This document shows, piece by piece, positions 47,171-56,750 of a stretch of 64,000 nucleotides of DNA; within the stretch, counting starts at the first letter, position 1; every line of letters begins with the position of its first letter. The DNA is from Fasciola hepatica. Its lineage: Eukaryota; Platyhelminthes; Trematoda; Plagiorchiida; Fasciolidae. The stretch is from contig CANUEZ040000151.1 of the NCBI GenBank assembly GCA_948099385.1, positions 5,092,001-5,156,000 of the forward strand. The letters run 5' to 3'. The notes below the pieces were generated by a model. The model was not told the DNA's origin. It worked only from the letters and a program-made list of their open reading frames with translations, and did not search any database. The position numbers were made by a program, and so were the translations under genes.

Positions 47171-49640
47171 CTAACTTGACCTAGGGAGCCACTGCATCGA
47201 CGGGAGCTTTTTGGCTTTTTATGAGCATTTTCCTTTCGTTATCCATTGATCTCAAGCTGGGCCTCGCTAAGACCGTTTTCCAATCTCATTTCGCCTTCCA
47301 ATGATCCTCCGAGGCAGTTAACTGCTTCGGGCACTGTAGTGATCACTACTCTGGCAAGAGCACCTAGTCAGTAATGCTACATCGTCATCTACCACTCACT
47401 GTCCCCGTTGGCTTTGCAGTCCGAGGTCACTCAAATCCTGACGAATCGATCCTGCTCCATATGCCTTTATCTTGGTCGGTCAGCCAAACAGCACAACCAT
47501 CACTATTCACTCGTTCAATCCCAAAGGTGAAGGACGCGGTCGGATCCACTGCTTTAAAAGGGGTATATCGGGCGAGCAAAACGTCTGCAACGATGTTCGG
47601 GCGCAACTAGTTTGATGAATCGCATTCTTTGTCACCAAAAACGGTTTTCATGTTGGTTCCCAGCGCACAGTCATTCCCACTCACTGGCACCGTTTGTGAT
47701 TACGGAACACTATTTTTGAGCCTGTAAGGCTGCTGCCAACATGTTATTAGCCCCTTGTTCTCCAACAACGATTTCTCGAAGTCTTACATTTTCATCCCCG
47801 GCATAGTTTGTCACTCCTTTTATGTACTCAATAGCGAGTAGATTTCATCTTCATCTACCAACCCCTCTTTTACTTGGCACACCGATTGTCTATAAGAGTG
47901 GTCACCAACCTTGGCAAGTACTTCAGTGCCTACGCTCCCTGGGTTTCACGTCTGATTACCCTACTGCCCCTTCCGTAATTCTGTCCATTCCCCGTGTAAG
48001 AACTCGCCGCTACCACTCATTCACGGGCACATTTATTGTCGCTACTCTTTTCCTCACCGCAATCACCAAACGATGTTGTTTGCTTAAATATATTTCGCAG
48101 TCTTCCCCCAGTCAGCACTGTGATTACTGATTATTTGCTCTCCCCATCAGTTCAAACACTCGCCTATACAGTGTCCCTTCATTGCTTTATCCTGATCTTG
48201 CGGAGCACCAAGCCTCTTCCACACTTGCACGTCTCAGATTTATTCATCATGCAGCTCGGCCATTGTTACTTTCTCAAGACTTTTGTCTAAATGGTCACTA
48301 AAATTCATTTTCTTACCGCCCACCCACTAAAACATCATCTTTTCATGCTATTCACTCACAAAATAGCTTTTCAATGCGTCCCAGATAGATTTGTCATCCA
48401 GCTATTACCTTCATGTACATATATCAATATCCATCTAATGTATAGTGAAAGCCAGCTGAATGCTTACCTATCCTCAACCGGCCTTTCTTTTAGTCCATCT
48501 TTCTCTCAAGTTGTCCCACTAGTATGACTCCTTTGTTATATAAATGGCTCAGTAAGTACCCAGCTTCCGTATTCCACCACCGTCTCCGAAGTTTGAGCTA
48601 TTTTCTGATGTAGCTATTGTTATACTACCGTCTTCTCAGTCGCCTTTCATGCAGCTTAATTCGCCTGCCATTACGACATGGTAAACCTAAAGCGGTGTTC
48701 ACTAACAGCTGCCCACCTATTTTTCATCCTCTCGATCAACTCTTCTGGGAACTAGCCACCTTTGTAATCGCTGTAGCTACGCGCACTACATATAGATTTC
48801 TCCTCTTTTTTCTTACTCTTTACTGAAGCAACTCAGTATGGGCGTACAACTTGCGTCACTCACACTTTTCCTCCGGCTTTCTCTTTATCACCACTTTCAT
48901 GGTCCGCTTATACCTCCAGGGGTGCCACTCGTTCGCTATACATGCGATTCCACCGGTCTCCAACCACCAGTTTTTGCTGCTGTCTCTGTAGATTATTTTT
49001 TTAGTCAAAATCCGATGTCCTGTTCCGGCCTATCGTGTCAGGCTCACAGGTCCTGTAGCAGTTCCCTCACCGTTATAGTGGGATCCACCTATCAGAAAGG
49101 TCATCAAATCACTTATCTACTCTCTACTCCAAGATCGCTTCCGTACGATATCCTCCTCTGCAACCGCCACAAAAGCATCTCGAATGTATTTACCGCCACA
49201 ATTCCATATCCTTTTCCGATACTTCGTGATAGCTGTATTGATGTAAATATTTAGTTGGTCACCCACCGGCTTTCCTCTATCCATTTCTTTCCTCTCCGCT
49301 CTTGAAGTCCCTCCATCTACCCATCGAATTTTTGTCTTCCTTCCTTGTGATGGACTTCATCAGCATCTTGCCACCAAAATTATGCCACCACACTGGCCGT
49401 CAATTCACCGCATTTTATCTCTGACGGTTCATTCTCTTACATCATCAAGTCTTCTATTTATATACTTATCTTACCCTGCAGCGAGTCTAACAAAGATCCC
49501 TTTTTGCTGGAATTTCTTGTTTTGACGATTTCCTGTGCTATTTATGCATTTCCACCCTTTTATTAAACTGACTTCAGCCACCTCCAATCGAATCTACCAT
49601 GTGACCTTGACCTTCAAATTAGCTGGGCAATATTACAATT
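47171..49640 (+). other. Probable LINE A/G 3' UTR and unassigned sequence
   Basis: No gene seen. The segment 47,563-47,715 matches 23,947-24,092 after the RT of C, so at least the first part is shared 3' UTR. ATGTGACCTTGACCTTCAAATT at 49,598 resembles an R1 landmark (2,455-2,475). Open frames of up to 138 codons (48,838-49,254) have no motif and are compositionally like pyrimidine-rich non-coding DNA. Confidence 0.45.
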
Positions 49641-49879
49641 TATATCCCTTTTAATACTCTTTTTATTAACCTGTGCGCACAGGTTGTACCCCATTGTAAA
49701 GTTCGATCCCGGTTTTACTTGGATCATTTGATCACGCACTCCAGCAAGCTCAGGGTCCATTCAAAATACGCCATCATTATGCATATCATGATCACTATCT
49801 ACCGCCGTTTTCACGTTAGGCGGACCTGATATTCCAGTTATTTTGTCAATCTAGTCAAGTTCATCCATACCGTAAGGTT

Positions 49880-51240
49880 TGTATCCCAGCAAGTGGAAAA
49901 CCTCCGTTATTATTCCAATTTATAAACAAAGATCAAAACTAGATTAGCCAAGCCACAGACCTACCAATCATGCCCCAGGTGTCTCTTGGATCATAGAAAG
50001 GTCGAATAAGGCGGAGCTTATAAACCACCTTCTCGGGCAATCTCATAAATACGGCCCAGTACGACTTTCGGGAGAACAGCTCATTTTCTAATTATATGGC
50101 CGATTTTTAAATCTCTTAGCGGTAGCTGCGAACAACAGTGAAGGGAAGATAATAATTTTTCAGTAAGCCTAGAGCTTCTGACCGGGTTTCTCAATGCCGA
50201 CGTTTGGCCGGAGGAAAACCTATGGCGTTGTCGACCCCTCATATTTTTGTTTATCTTCTCATTTGTCCTTAAGCAATCAGGTGACGGACGTGAATGGCGC
50301 TGCTTCACTACCCAAAAGTGCAACTAATGAAGCCATTCAAGATAGCCTTTTAGGGCTAATGCTCCTTCCAGTGAATGTTAATGATATATTTAGCTTGATC
50401 CATCACGGAATCTCTTTTTTCTCTGCTTCTGACGTAAAAGAGTTATGTACCTTCGACTCCAGTTCCTTGAACACAATCTTTAGTAAAACGTAGCAGGATC
50501 TCACTTCAACAAGTTCATGGGATGCTTCCTAGTTGACAAAGTTTTCCGCTGAAAAAATGGTATTCTAGCCTACAAGCGTTTTGTCTCACCAGGGTTGTTT
50601 AAAATAGATGGCTAAATAATTGCAAGCAGTTCTTCAGCCCCATGTTTGGACTTTCCCCACTTTTACTCCTTTAACTTCTCGAAACACTTGGCGATTCAAG
50701 TTTCCAGGACCCGAAGGTTAATTGGATAGCTTTACAGAAAGTTTCTCTCACAAGAAAGTAAACCCATTATCTATGAGGCACATGTTGGGTCACTTTTAGT
50801 GTGTGGATCGGTGGTTTATTCTGTTGTGAGGCAGTGACCAGATATCCACTGAAAAAGCAAAAGTCATTCATCAAGCAAACAACAGGTTATTCTATATCAC
50901 TTAACTATAGGCAGAACTGCAATCTCTTTTGAATACAAAGACTAAGAAATAATCCATCCTTCTTCCATTACCTCACTGAACATCAGGCTTGTGGCTCATT
51001 ACAATTTGGAGTACACATAGACTTCCAGCACTCATTACGAAAGCCATTTACTGGAAGATTGCTCCAAGTTTTAAGACAAGCACGGGGTTTAATTTCTTCA
51101 TAGCTAGACGCTCTCCACTCTCAGGCAAAAAGCCACAAGAGATTTTTTGGCTCGACCACCCGTCGGTGTTTAAAAACTAGGTAAATGGATACCCTGTAGA
51201 GCTAGAAATTATCCATGTTATCAACCGTTTAATCATGGTA
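49880..51240 (+). pseudogene. LINE H, heavily decayed RT fragment
   Basis: Pieces recognisable by comparison with E: QVENLRYYSNL/QQWKTSVIIPI-type sequence near 49,890, then RPTNHAPGVSWIIERS (about 49,955-50,010). SDRVSQCRRLAGGKPM (about 50,175-50,225) is the end of motif A and beyond, followed by YGVVDPSYFCLSSHLS, NQVTDVNGAAS, DSLLGLMLLPVNVNDIF and SFFSASDVKELCTF (the ADD box is now ASD). Downstream come KFSAEK near 50,535 and RTRRLIG near 50,710. Stops and shifts occur throughout, more than in B, C or E, suggesting an older copy. Confidence 0.65.
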
Positions 51241-52299
51241 GGTAGACCTCACTAGGTTGGTCTGGGTTTTTTCTGAACTTTGCACCGGTAATCACTTAAG
51301 CATGCCTGGAGCCTTTCCACACTGCTGCTTTTCCTTCGACATTTTTCAAGCTGGTTTTGTCGTTTGTATTTAGATGAAAGCAGACCACAAAAACATTTTC
51401 GAAATTTCCGGGCGCGCAATACGCTGCAACGGTATTTTTATCCTCCCTGCTTCACATGTGCCAAGTTACTGGCATTTGGAGCCACGTCTCCGTGAAAACT
51501 GGTGGGCCGCGGACGCACTTCACAGACAAATCACTTGCATCCACCTCCTTATCAACACCGAAATTTCCTCAGGAATCACCATTAGTACCCCACCTGCCAC
51601 TTTCTGTACTCCACTTAATTTCCGTCTGTTAATATTCAACTCTCTATGCAGCTTGAAGGCAAAAGTATCGGGAGCCAACCAGGCCAATAAACTTTGTTTT
51701 TCATTGTTGGTCTGCCGACATCCAACTTCAAGCAGTTTTTACGGTGCACAAAAGGATGTAATTCATCGGCACCTTGAGGGGTGACCTTCATCTAAGCGCG
51801 TTGGAGCCCTTTATCAACAATCCAGCTTCAAAGAGGCCAACGGAAGTTTTCTCGGATCCTTCCACAATGCTCCGCCTGACCTTTCACAACAACAATTTTG
51901 TAACACGTTCCACGGGAACGAAAATCAGTACTCCTACCAGAGAGGGACAATAAAACTACCAGTTCTTGGGCTGACAAGCATCCAACTCCAAGTATCCTCG
52001 ATTCAACTTACCTAACCCTCCCCTGTAGGCTTTAACTATTTCGCTGCCACTTTTTGCATCAATCGACTTTCTAATAAGCTGACCCCTGTTCAGTTCATTT
52101 TCTTCCAGTGACCTTCACACTCGTTTTTTCTGAGGAATAGCGTTGAAACTACCTTAACCGATAATAAATGCAACTTGACTTTTCATCTTACTGTGCTTTT
52201 TACATTCTTGGTGCACTTTTGTTTGGTTCTGTATATGTTTGCAACCTGCAAACTCTGATGGTGTCTATGGCGTGCGTTTCATCCCTTTGAGAAAAATAG
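51241..52299. other. No recognisable gene
   Basis: About 1 kb. A 136-codon open frame at 51,374-51,784 has no motif I recognise and no match elsewhere in the window; it may be the remains of the H 3' region or an unrelated insertion. Confidence 0.4.
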
Positions 52300-52910
52300 G
52301 CCATGACAATTACCACTACCAACAGTCGGTCTGAAAAGCAATGTTGCACGGCCACTGGAAAAGCTCCTGGGGAACTTTATAGACCTAAGCAAACCTTTGT
52401 TTCTACAAAACCTGGGGTCGCTCTGTCAAGTTATAGGTCTTTTCTTCCGGCCGCACCTGAAAATCTCTGTCCAGGCATGGCGGCTTTCCTGTGGGCGGGA
52501 TATAAAGATTACCGAACAGGTCCAAAGATATCTCACCTGATGGTTCTCTAGCCTAAGGGGCCCTGTCCACGATCAAAGTCCCGAAGCATTGAACCTGTTT
52601 ACTCCCAAGCGCATGGGGCATGGAGACGATTTAATAGGAGTCCTTAAGATAATTCAGAGGTAGGTCATTCTCCGGGAGCTGAATACACCGCTGTTAGACC
52701 TCAATGACCACACGACTGTCCGAGTGCACCCAATAAAGATGACGAAAGAGATTGTTTTAGTTCACCCGAGAGGATATTCCTTCGCCGTTGGGGTGGCAGA
52801 CGGCTGGAAGCTTCTCCCTATGGTAGTGATAACCGCTAAAAAGGTTGCAAAGCCTAAGCATCGGATGAAGATCCTTCAGGACAACACTTCTGTCGAAACC
52901 AGCGGATAAG
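52300..52910 (+). pseudogene. CR1-like (family K) ORF2 C-terminal fragment
   Basis: Combining frames gives KQTFVSTKPGVALSSYRSF, then LKISVQAWR (the -RPHLEYCVQAW- block), DIKITEQVQRYLT and SLRGPV near 52,465-52,570. ALNLFTPKRMGHGDDLIGV and LKIIQR (the L-Y-R-RGDLI--FKI block) lie near 52,590-52,660. The DHTTVRVHPIKMTK region (52,700-52,740) and WKLLPMVVITAKKVAKPKHRMK (52,806-52,870) correspond to the region before the usual FKRRLD end. Two or more frameshifts. It belongs with the fragments at 6,945-8,133 and 6,330-6,800. Confidence 0.65.
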
Positions 52911-53639
52911 TTACCACCCCACCCGTTATCCTTCTACACTTATGTCTTTATTACCACTGTTACGGCTGTGGTTCCCCAACCAACTGTTGTTCTCGGTTTT
53001 CCGCCCTTCATTCCCACTTTTCCGTGTTCGAACCTCGTCAATACCCTTTCATTTCCCGTTCTTCTACTACACTACCAATATCATCTAGCTTATCTCAACA
53101 GTCCTGAATTTTCACCTTTGTAAATTCCGTTCATGAGATAAATGGGTTGCCGGCCGGAACCCATCACAATACAGCGGTTCTGTGAGGCTCCTCAGACTGG
53201 GACACAGATAGAAGACCCCAGTCTGTCTATCCTCATCAGCTCACCGAATAGGACCCGTTTCTTTCATTCGTTGCAGCATCAAATGATCCAAGGAGCTCGC
53301 GGTGTACGAATCTGAGAGCCGTGACGAGAAACTAAGTGGGGCTGAGGTTTTTTCCGAAAAAGAGCATCACTAGAAAGACCAACTGATATTGGTCCGGAGA
53401 ACTTTGTGATAAGGTTTCCAAGTGGAATTCGGACTGGAGTTCAGAAGAACAGAGAACACGAGGTTGAGAATAGGGTTATACCAAAGGAGTTATGTAACCA
53501 GTGACCCTACTCACAAGGCAAGCCGTTGTATAACTTGCCCGTTTGCCTTCATCTCCGGAACTTATTCAGAGCCCGACTATTTATCCCTTCTCTTGAAGCA
53601 TTGTAAGCACTCACCTTAGAATTTTACCTCCGATAACTC
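52911..53639. other. No recognisable gene; possibly the 5' region of the PHD-finger element
   Basis: About 730 bases with no motif. The position immediately before the PHD-type ORF1 remnant makes a LINE 5' UTR plausible, but the sequence itself does not show this. Confidence 0.35.
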
Positions 53640-54185
53640 CAAGAATGGAAGGCCATATCTCAGCGAAAACGCATGTGACCATGTGCAGCATCCTAGAGCG
53701 CTGTAAGGGGCAAAAGAGAACGGACTGTGTTGTGACACATGCGAGCAGAGTTACCATCGGAACTGTAGTGAGCTTTCTGTCGGTAACCTCAAGCTATGCC
53801 TGGACCATCCCGGCTTAAAGTGTATCTGTTTTGTCTGTGTAAAAGCATGTAAATCGCCGCTAAGTGAGACTTAAGTGAATGGAAATTATCCACAGGCTGT
53901 GAAGCTAGGGTGATCCAGAATTAATCACAGCACACGGACGCTAACAAACGATGAGGAAAATGGGAGAGGCTTGAGAATTTAGAGCAGTCGCTTGTGGATG
54001 AAATACGCGGACTCCAGAATTTGTTAAATGATAGAGACAGTGAAATAAAAATCTTTAGGGACCAAACAGTCACTATAGCTCAAAAACTGACCAAGTTTGA
54101 GCGTACTGCAGAAATCGCCACTGGTGGGCACAGAAGTTTGGCCCTAAAGTAAACACCTAAGCTTTTCTGTTCGTAATCTAGACAG
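53640..54185 (+). pseudogene. LINE ORF1 remnant with PHD-like zinc finger and coiled coil
   Basis: Translation from 53,674 gives CDHVQHP, a stop, then CCDTCEQSYHRNC, about 20 residues and CICFVC: the C--C, H--C, C--C spacing of a PHD finger, with the first cysteine pair incomplete (CDHV). After stops, 53,975-54,150 reads LEQSLVDEIRGLQNLLN and EIKIFRDQTVTIAQKLTKF, a heptad-like coiled coil. PHD finger followed by coiled coil is known from ORF1 of some CR1/Jockey-type LINEs. Its relation to the K RT fragments is a guess. It is followed at 54,222-54,245 by a TAATGA/TAATAA run. Confidence 0.6.
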
Positions 54186-54221
54186 CGATTTAGGGACCTA
54201 AGTCGCCAGGTCACTAACTTG

Positions 54222-54245
54222 ATAATGATAATGATAATAATAACA
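54222..54245. repeat. (TAATGA/TAA)n microsatellite
   Basis: A short run of GATAATGATAATAATAA type, like the tails of R1 and of the 6,866-6,914 region; possibly the 3' tail of the preceding insertion. It lies about 25 bases before the 5' end of D. Confidence 0.6.
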
Positions 54246-54805
54246 AGGTGTCCGCATGGTGAACTGCTTTACACCGCGTAGCTTTCTCGCTGTTATCGGT
54301 GTAGTTTTTATTAAGCTGTCTAGGATAATCCCTAAAACTACAGCTCTAAGGTCTGTCGTCCGACCCAGAAAAAATCAAGCAATTTTTTCTGAACACTTCC
54401 CTGGGACCACCCGGTGGTATAATATACATACAAAAGTGATCTTTGAACTGCTGTTGGGGTAGGAGCTAGGCGAAATATCAGTCTCAGTCAAACAACACCA
54501 GCATACTCCAAGATACCGCTCAGGGAATCACCTTCGTTAAGAGACCAAAGCCGACTTGATTTGCGTAATACATCCGGAAACTTTCAAACAGCACCATCCG
54601 CAGAAACTGCTTGCAGCTTTTAGCTGAACAACTGATACGTGATAAGTTTCACCGATATTGACCTCCCGTGGCGAACACTCTCCCCTGAGGCTTACATATA
54701 TGGGCAATACTTGGCACTCAATCTCCTGCTTCCGTACAGCTCTTTTAACCCCGCATATTGCCATATTTTGTCCGACTGGCCATCTACATCCTTACCAGCA
54801 TAGAT

Positions 54806-55413
54806 ATGCCTACATTTCCCAGCCGACCCAAAACCACTGTCAGAACTCGCCGTCGCAAGACCACTAAATTCCAAAACCCACCGGATAACTGCTCCGTCTT
54901 TCTGGTAGTAAACTTGGAAATTCCAATAGACAAACTACGGAAATGAGCAAAAATCTGAGCGGTCTTTCCTCTCGAAATGACTCCGCTGATCTGATTATCG
55001 GTCAGCTGATGCCTAAAGCGTTCTTGCTTGATCCAGCAGCACACCATACCCCAACCAATCTACTACTGGCCACGAAGTTTGTGGACACAATTGCCTCGGA
55101 AATCTTCAGACAGATAAAAAAGGCAAACAGTGCGATTATGTTTAACATTTCAGACCGAATACCTCTCTCAGCTGCTAAAAATGTAATCTTAAGTGCTTGT
55201 AACCTTGGCTCACAACCGTGCCACTGTGTTAGACTCCACAAGACTTCCCTGCGCACCACCTGTTTACAGCTGTTCCAGTTTACAAATGAGGCTGTCGCCA
55301 AGATCTTTACCAGCCGGCAATCGTTAGTCGTAGCCAAAACCGGCTTCAAGTGCGCCAAGATACCTCCGGACAAGACCCCACTGCAAAGAGAGGTGCACAA
55401 GAGTCAAGCCTAG
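54806..55413 (+). pseudogene. LINE D ORF1 conserved region
   Basis: The best-preserved ORF1 conserved block in the window. The order is a basic N-terminus (about 54,806-54,905), a frameshift near 54,940, then about 155 residues: a predicted-helical stretch, the NISDRIPLS block, NVILSACNLGSQPCHCVRL, LFQFTNEAVAKIFTSRQSL and AKTGFKCAKIPPDKTPLQ. The alternation of a short beta-like NI-D element, a Cys-rich turn and the F-F-NEAVAK--SRQSL helix is reminiscent of RRM-like or other RNA-binding ORF1 domains; this is inference only. C and B carry shorter, more worn versions. Confidence 0.65.
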
Positions 55414-55419
55414 AACAGT

Positions 55420-56517
55420 TACCCCGGTGTTAGTGAAACCAACAATCCACCCCGAAACTCCGGTTCACCTATCACTGGCCATCACCCGATGTTGCCATCT
55501 ATTGCAGATTACAATGCAACCGTAGATTTAGACAGTACGCCAATTTTCCCACCCAATGAGCCACCTGGCAAAGAGTAGCCCAAGCAAATCTCTAGACTGG
55601 AACAAGCGCCCCAGCATTCACAAAACCGATGAAGGTTCCTCCGACTCATCCACTCGCGAGCTCATGCTCTCCACAAGTCTAGATGACCCCATTCCTTCTA
55701 CTAGCTCCATGTCGGGTTATTCAACCGTACCTAAAAATCACTGCACCATCAACCCACCTCCGTCTACACCCATGCATCCCGTTACCTCTGGCATTTTGAT
55801 AGCCCAACCAGGCCCCTAGGTTCACCCGCTGCACTCACCCATTCGCCACCAGAATGTATCCGGTTACCACCTAGGCCACCACCGCTGATTAGCACGTCAG
55901 TGCAGACTGACCCTCAGAAGTTACCACTTCGTCGCCAAAAGAACATGACTCGTCAACATAATGCACATGCAAACCATAAGGAAAAGGCTCAGTCGAGCGA
56001 AATTTTACCAGTCTCTTGTGTGGCTGTGAATCCCACTAGTCCATCTCGGCTAACTGCCTTATCATTTCCACCCTACTTTTACCCACCTTATCCCCCCCCC
56101 AATCACCGCTCCATTACATTACTATCCGCCACACCAACTACTCTATACCCCTATAGTTACCCAGTCACCCCCTGGGAACCATCTCCGTGCCTCACCCAGC
56201 TTCCCACTCCCACAAGACCCATCCAAGTCTCTTGGCCTAGTACTGCCATCCATCCGTGGCCGCTTTTTTCCTGCCGGCCCTCCCCGAGAATATTCCTCGC
56301 ATTCAAAATACTCTCCGAAACAGCACCTCTCCTTCCCTTTTTCCTTTCCCTGTCCCCCACCAGGTCTCAACTCATCAAATTTGTGGAACAACTAGGGTCC
56401 TTTCCCCATCCTTGCCTCATTCTTCACTGGAATTACCCCCTTCGTCGCCACTACCAAACCCCCCAGCATATCCACCACCATCGAGGCCTGCGTCATCTCT
56501 TTCGGTCATACTCATAA
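55420..56517 (+). pseudogene. LINE D ORF1 proline/serine-rich tail
   Basis: Frames 55,556-55,819 and 55,900-56,517 encode low-complexity protein rich in Pro, Ser and Thr with PPYFYPPYPPP-type runs; a C run at 56,092-56,099 lies within it. The same composition occurs at the equivalent place in A, B and C, although the sequence itself is not conserved, so a flexible linker or tail seems to be the conserved property. Confidence 0.6.
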
Positions 56518-56750
56518 ATGCCCGTTCATTACTGAACAAAATCGAAATTGGCGTTAAGATCTAACTTCTTCCTCATAAAATACTCAAAGTTATGGGATAA
56601 ACTCTTGCTAAACATCCGCGAGAGTCTCTCAATTTCCCAGCTCAGAGGCTCGCTGGATCATTTCTTGACTGTTTCCAATGTGATTCCTCTTGCCGGCCAG
56701 ACCATCACCGAAGAGGTGGCCTACGAAAACGAGCTTAATTACTGGGATTA

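Larger units (their letters stand above)
54260..56750 (+). mobile_element. LINE D, internally deleted: ORF1 joined to the last part of ORF2
   Basis: The 5' signature TACACCGCG...GCTGTTATCGGT (54,270-54,300) equals that of B. The ORF1 start MPTFPSRPKTT with a basic RTRRRKT stretch lies at 54,806. After a frameshift, 54,943-55,413 carries LIIGQLMPKAFLLDP, SEIFRQIKKANSAIMFNISD and PPDKTPLQREVHKSQA. The proline/serine-rich tail spans 55,556-56,517. ORF2 begins with VILINARSLLNKIEIG, and at about 56,551 jumps to ALRSNFFLIKYSKLWDKL, equivalent to AMRSNFFIGKYSSLWNKL of E about 55 residues before the ORF2 end. Nearly all endonuclease and all RT (about 2.6 kb against C) are missing. The end reads AYENELNYW, with the family stop lost. 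Confidence 0.8.

Noticed and set aside
48838..49254. 138-codon open frame
   Set aside because: Lies in pyrimidine-rich non-coding sequence after the RT of G; no motif and no homologue in the window.
51374..51784. 136-codon open frame
   Set aside because: No motif and no supporting context; treated as unassigned.
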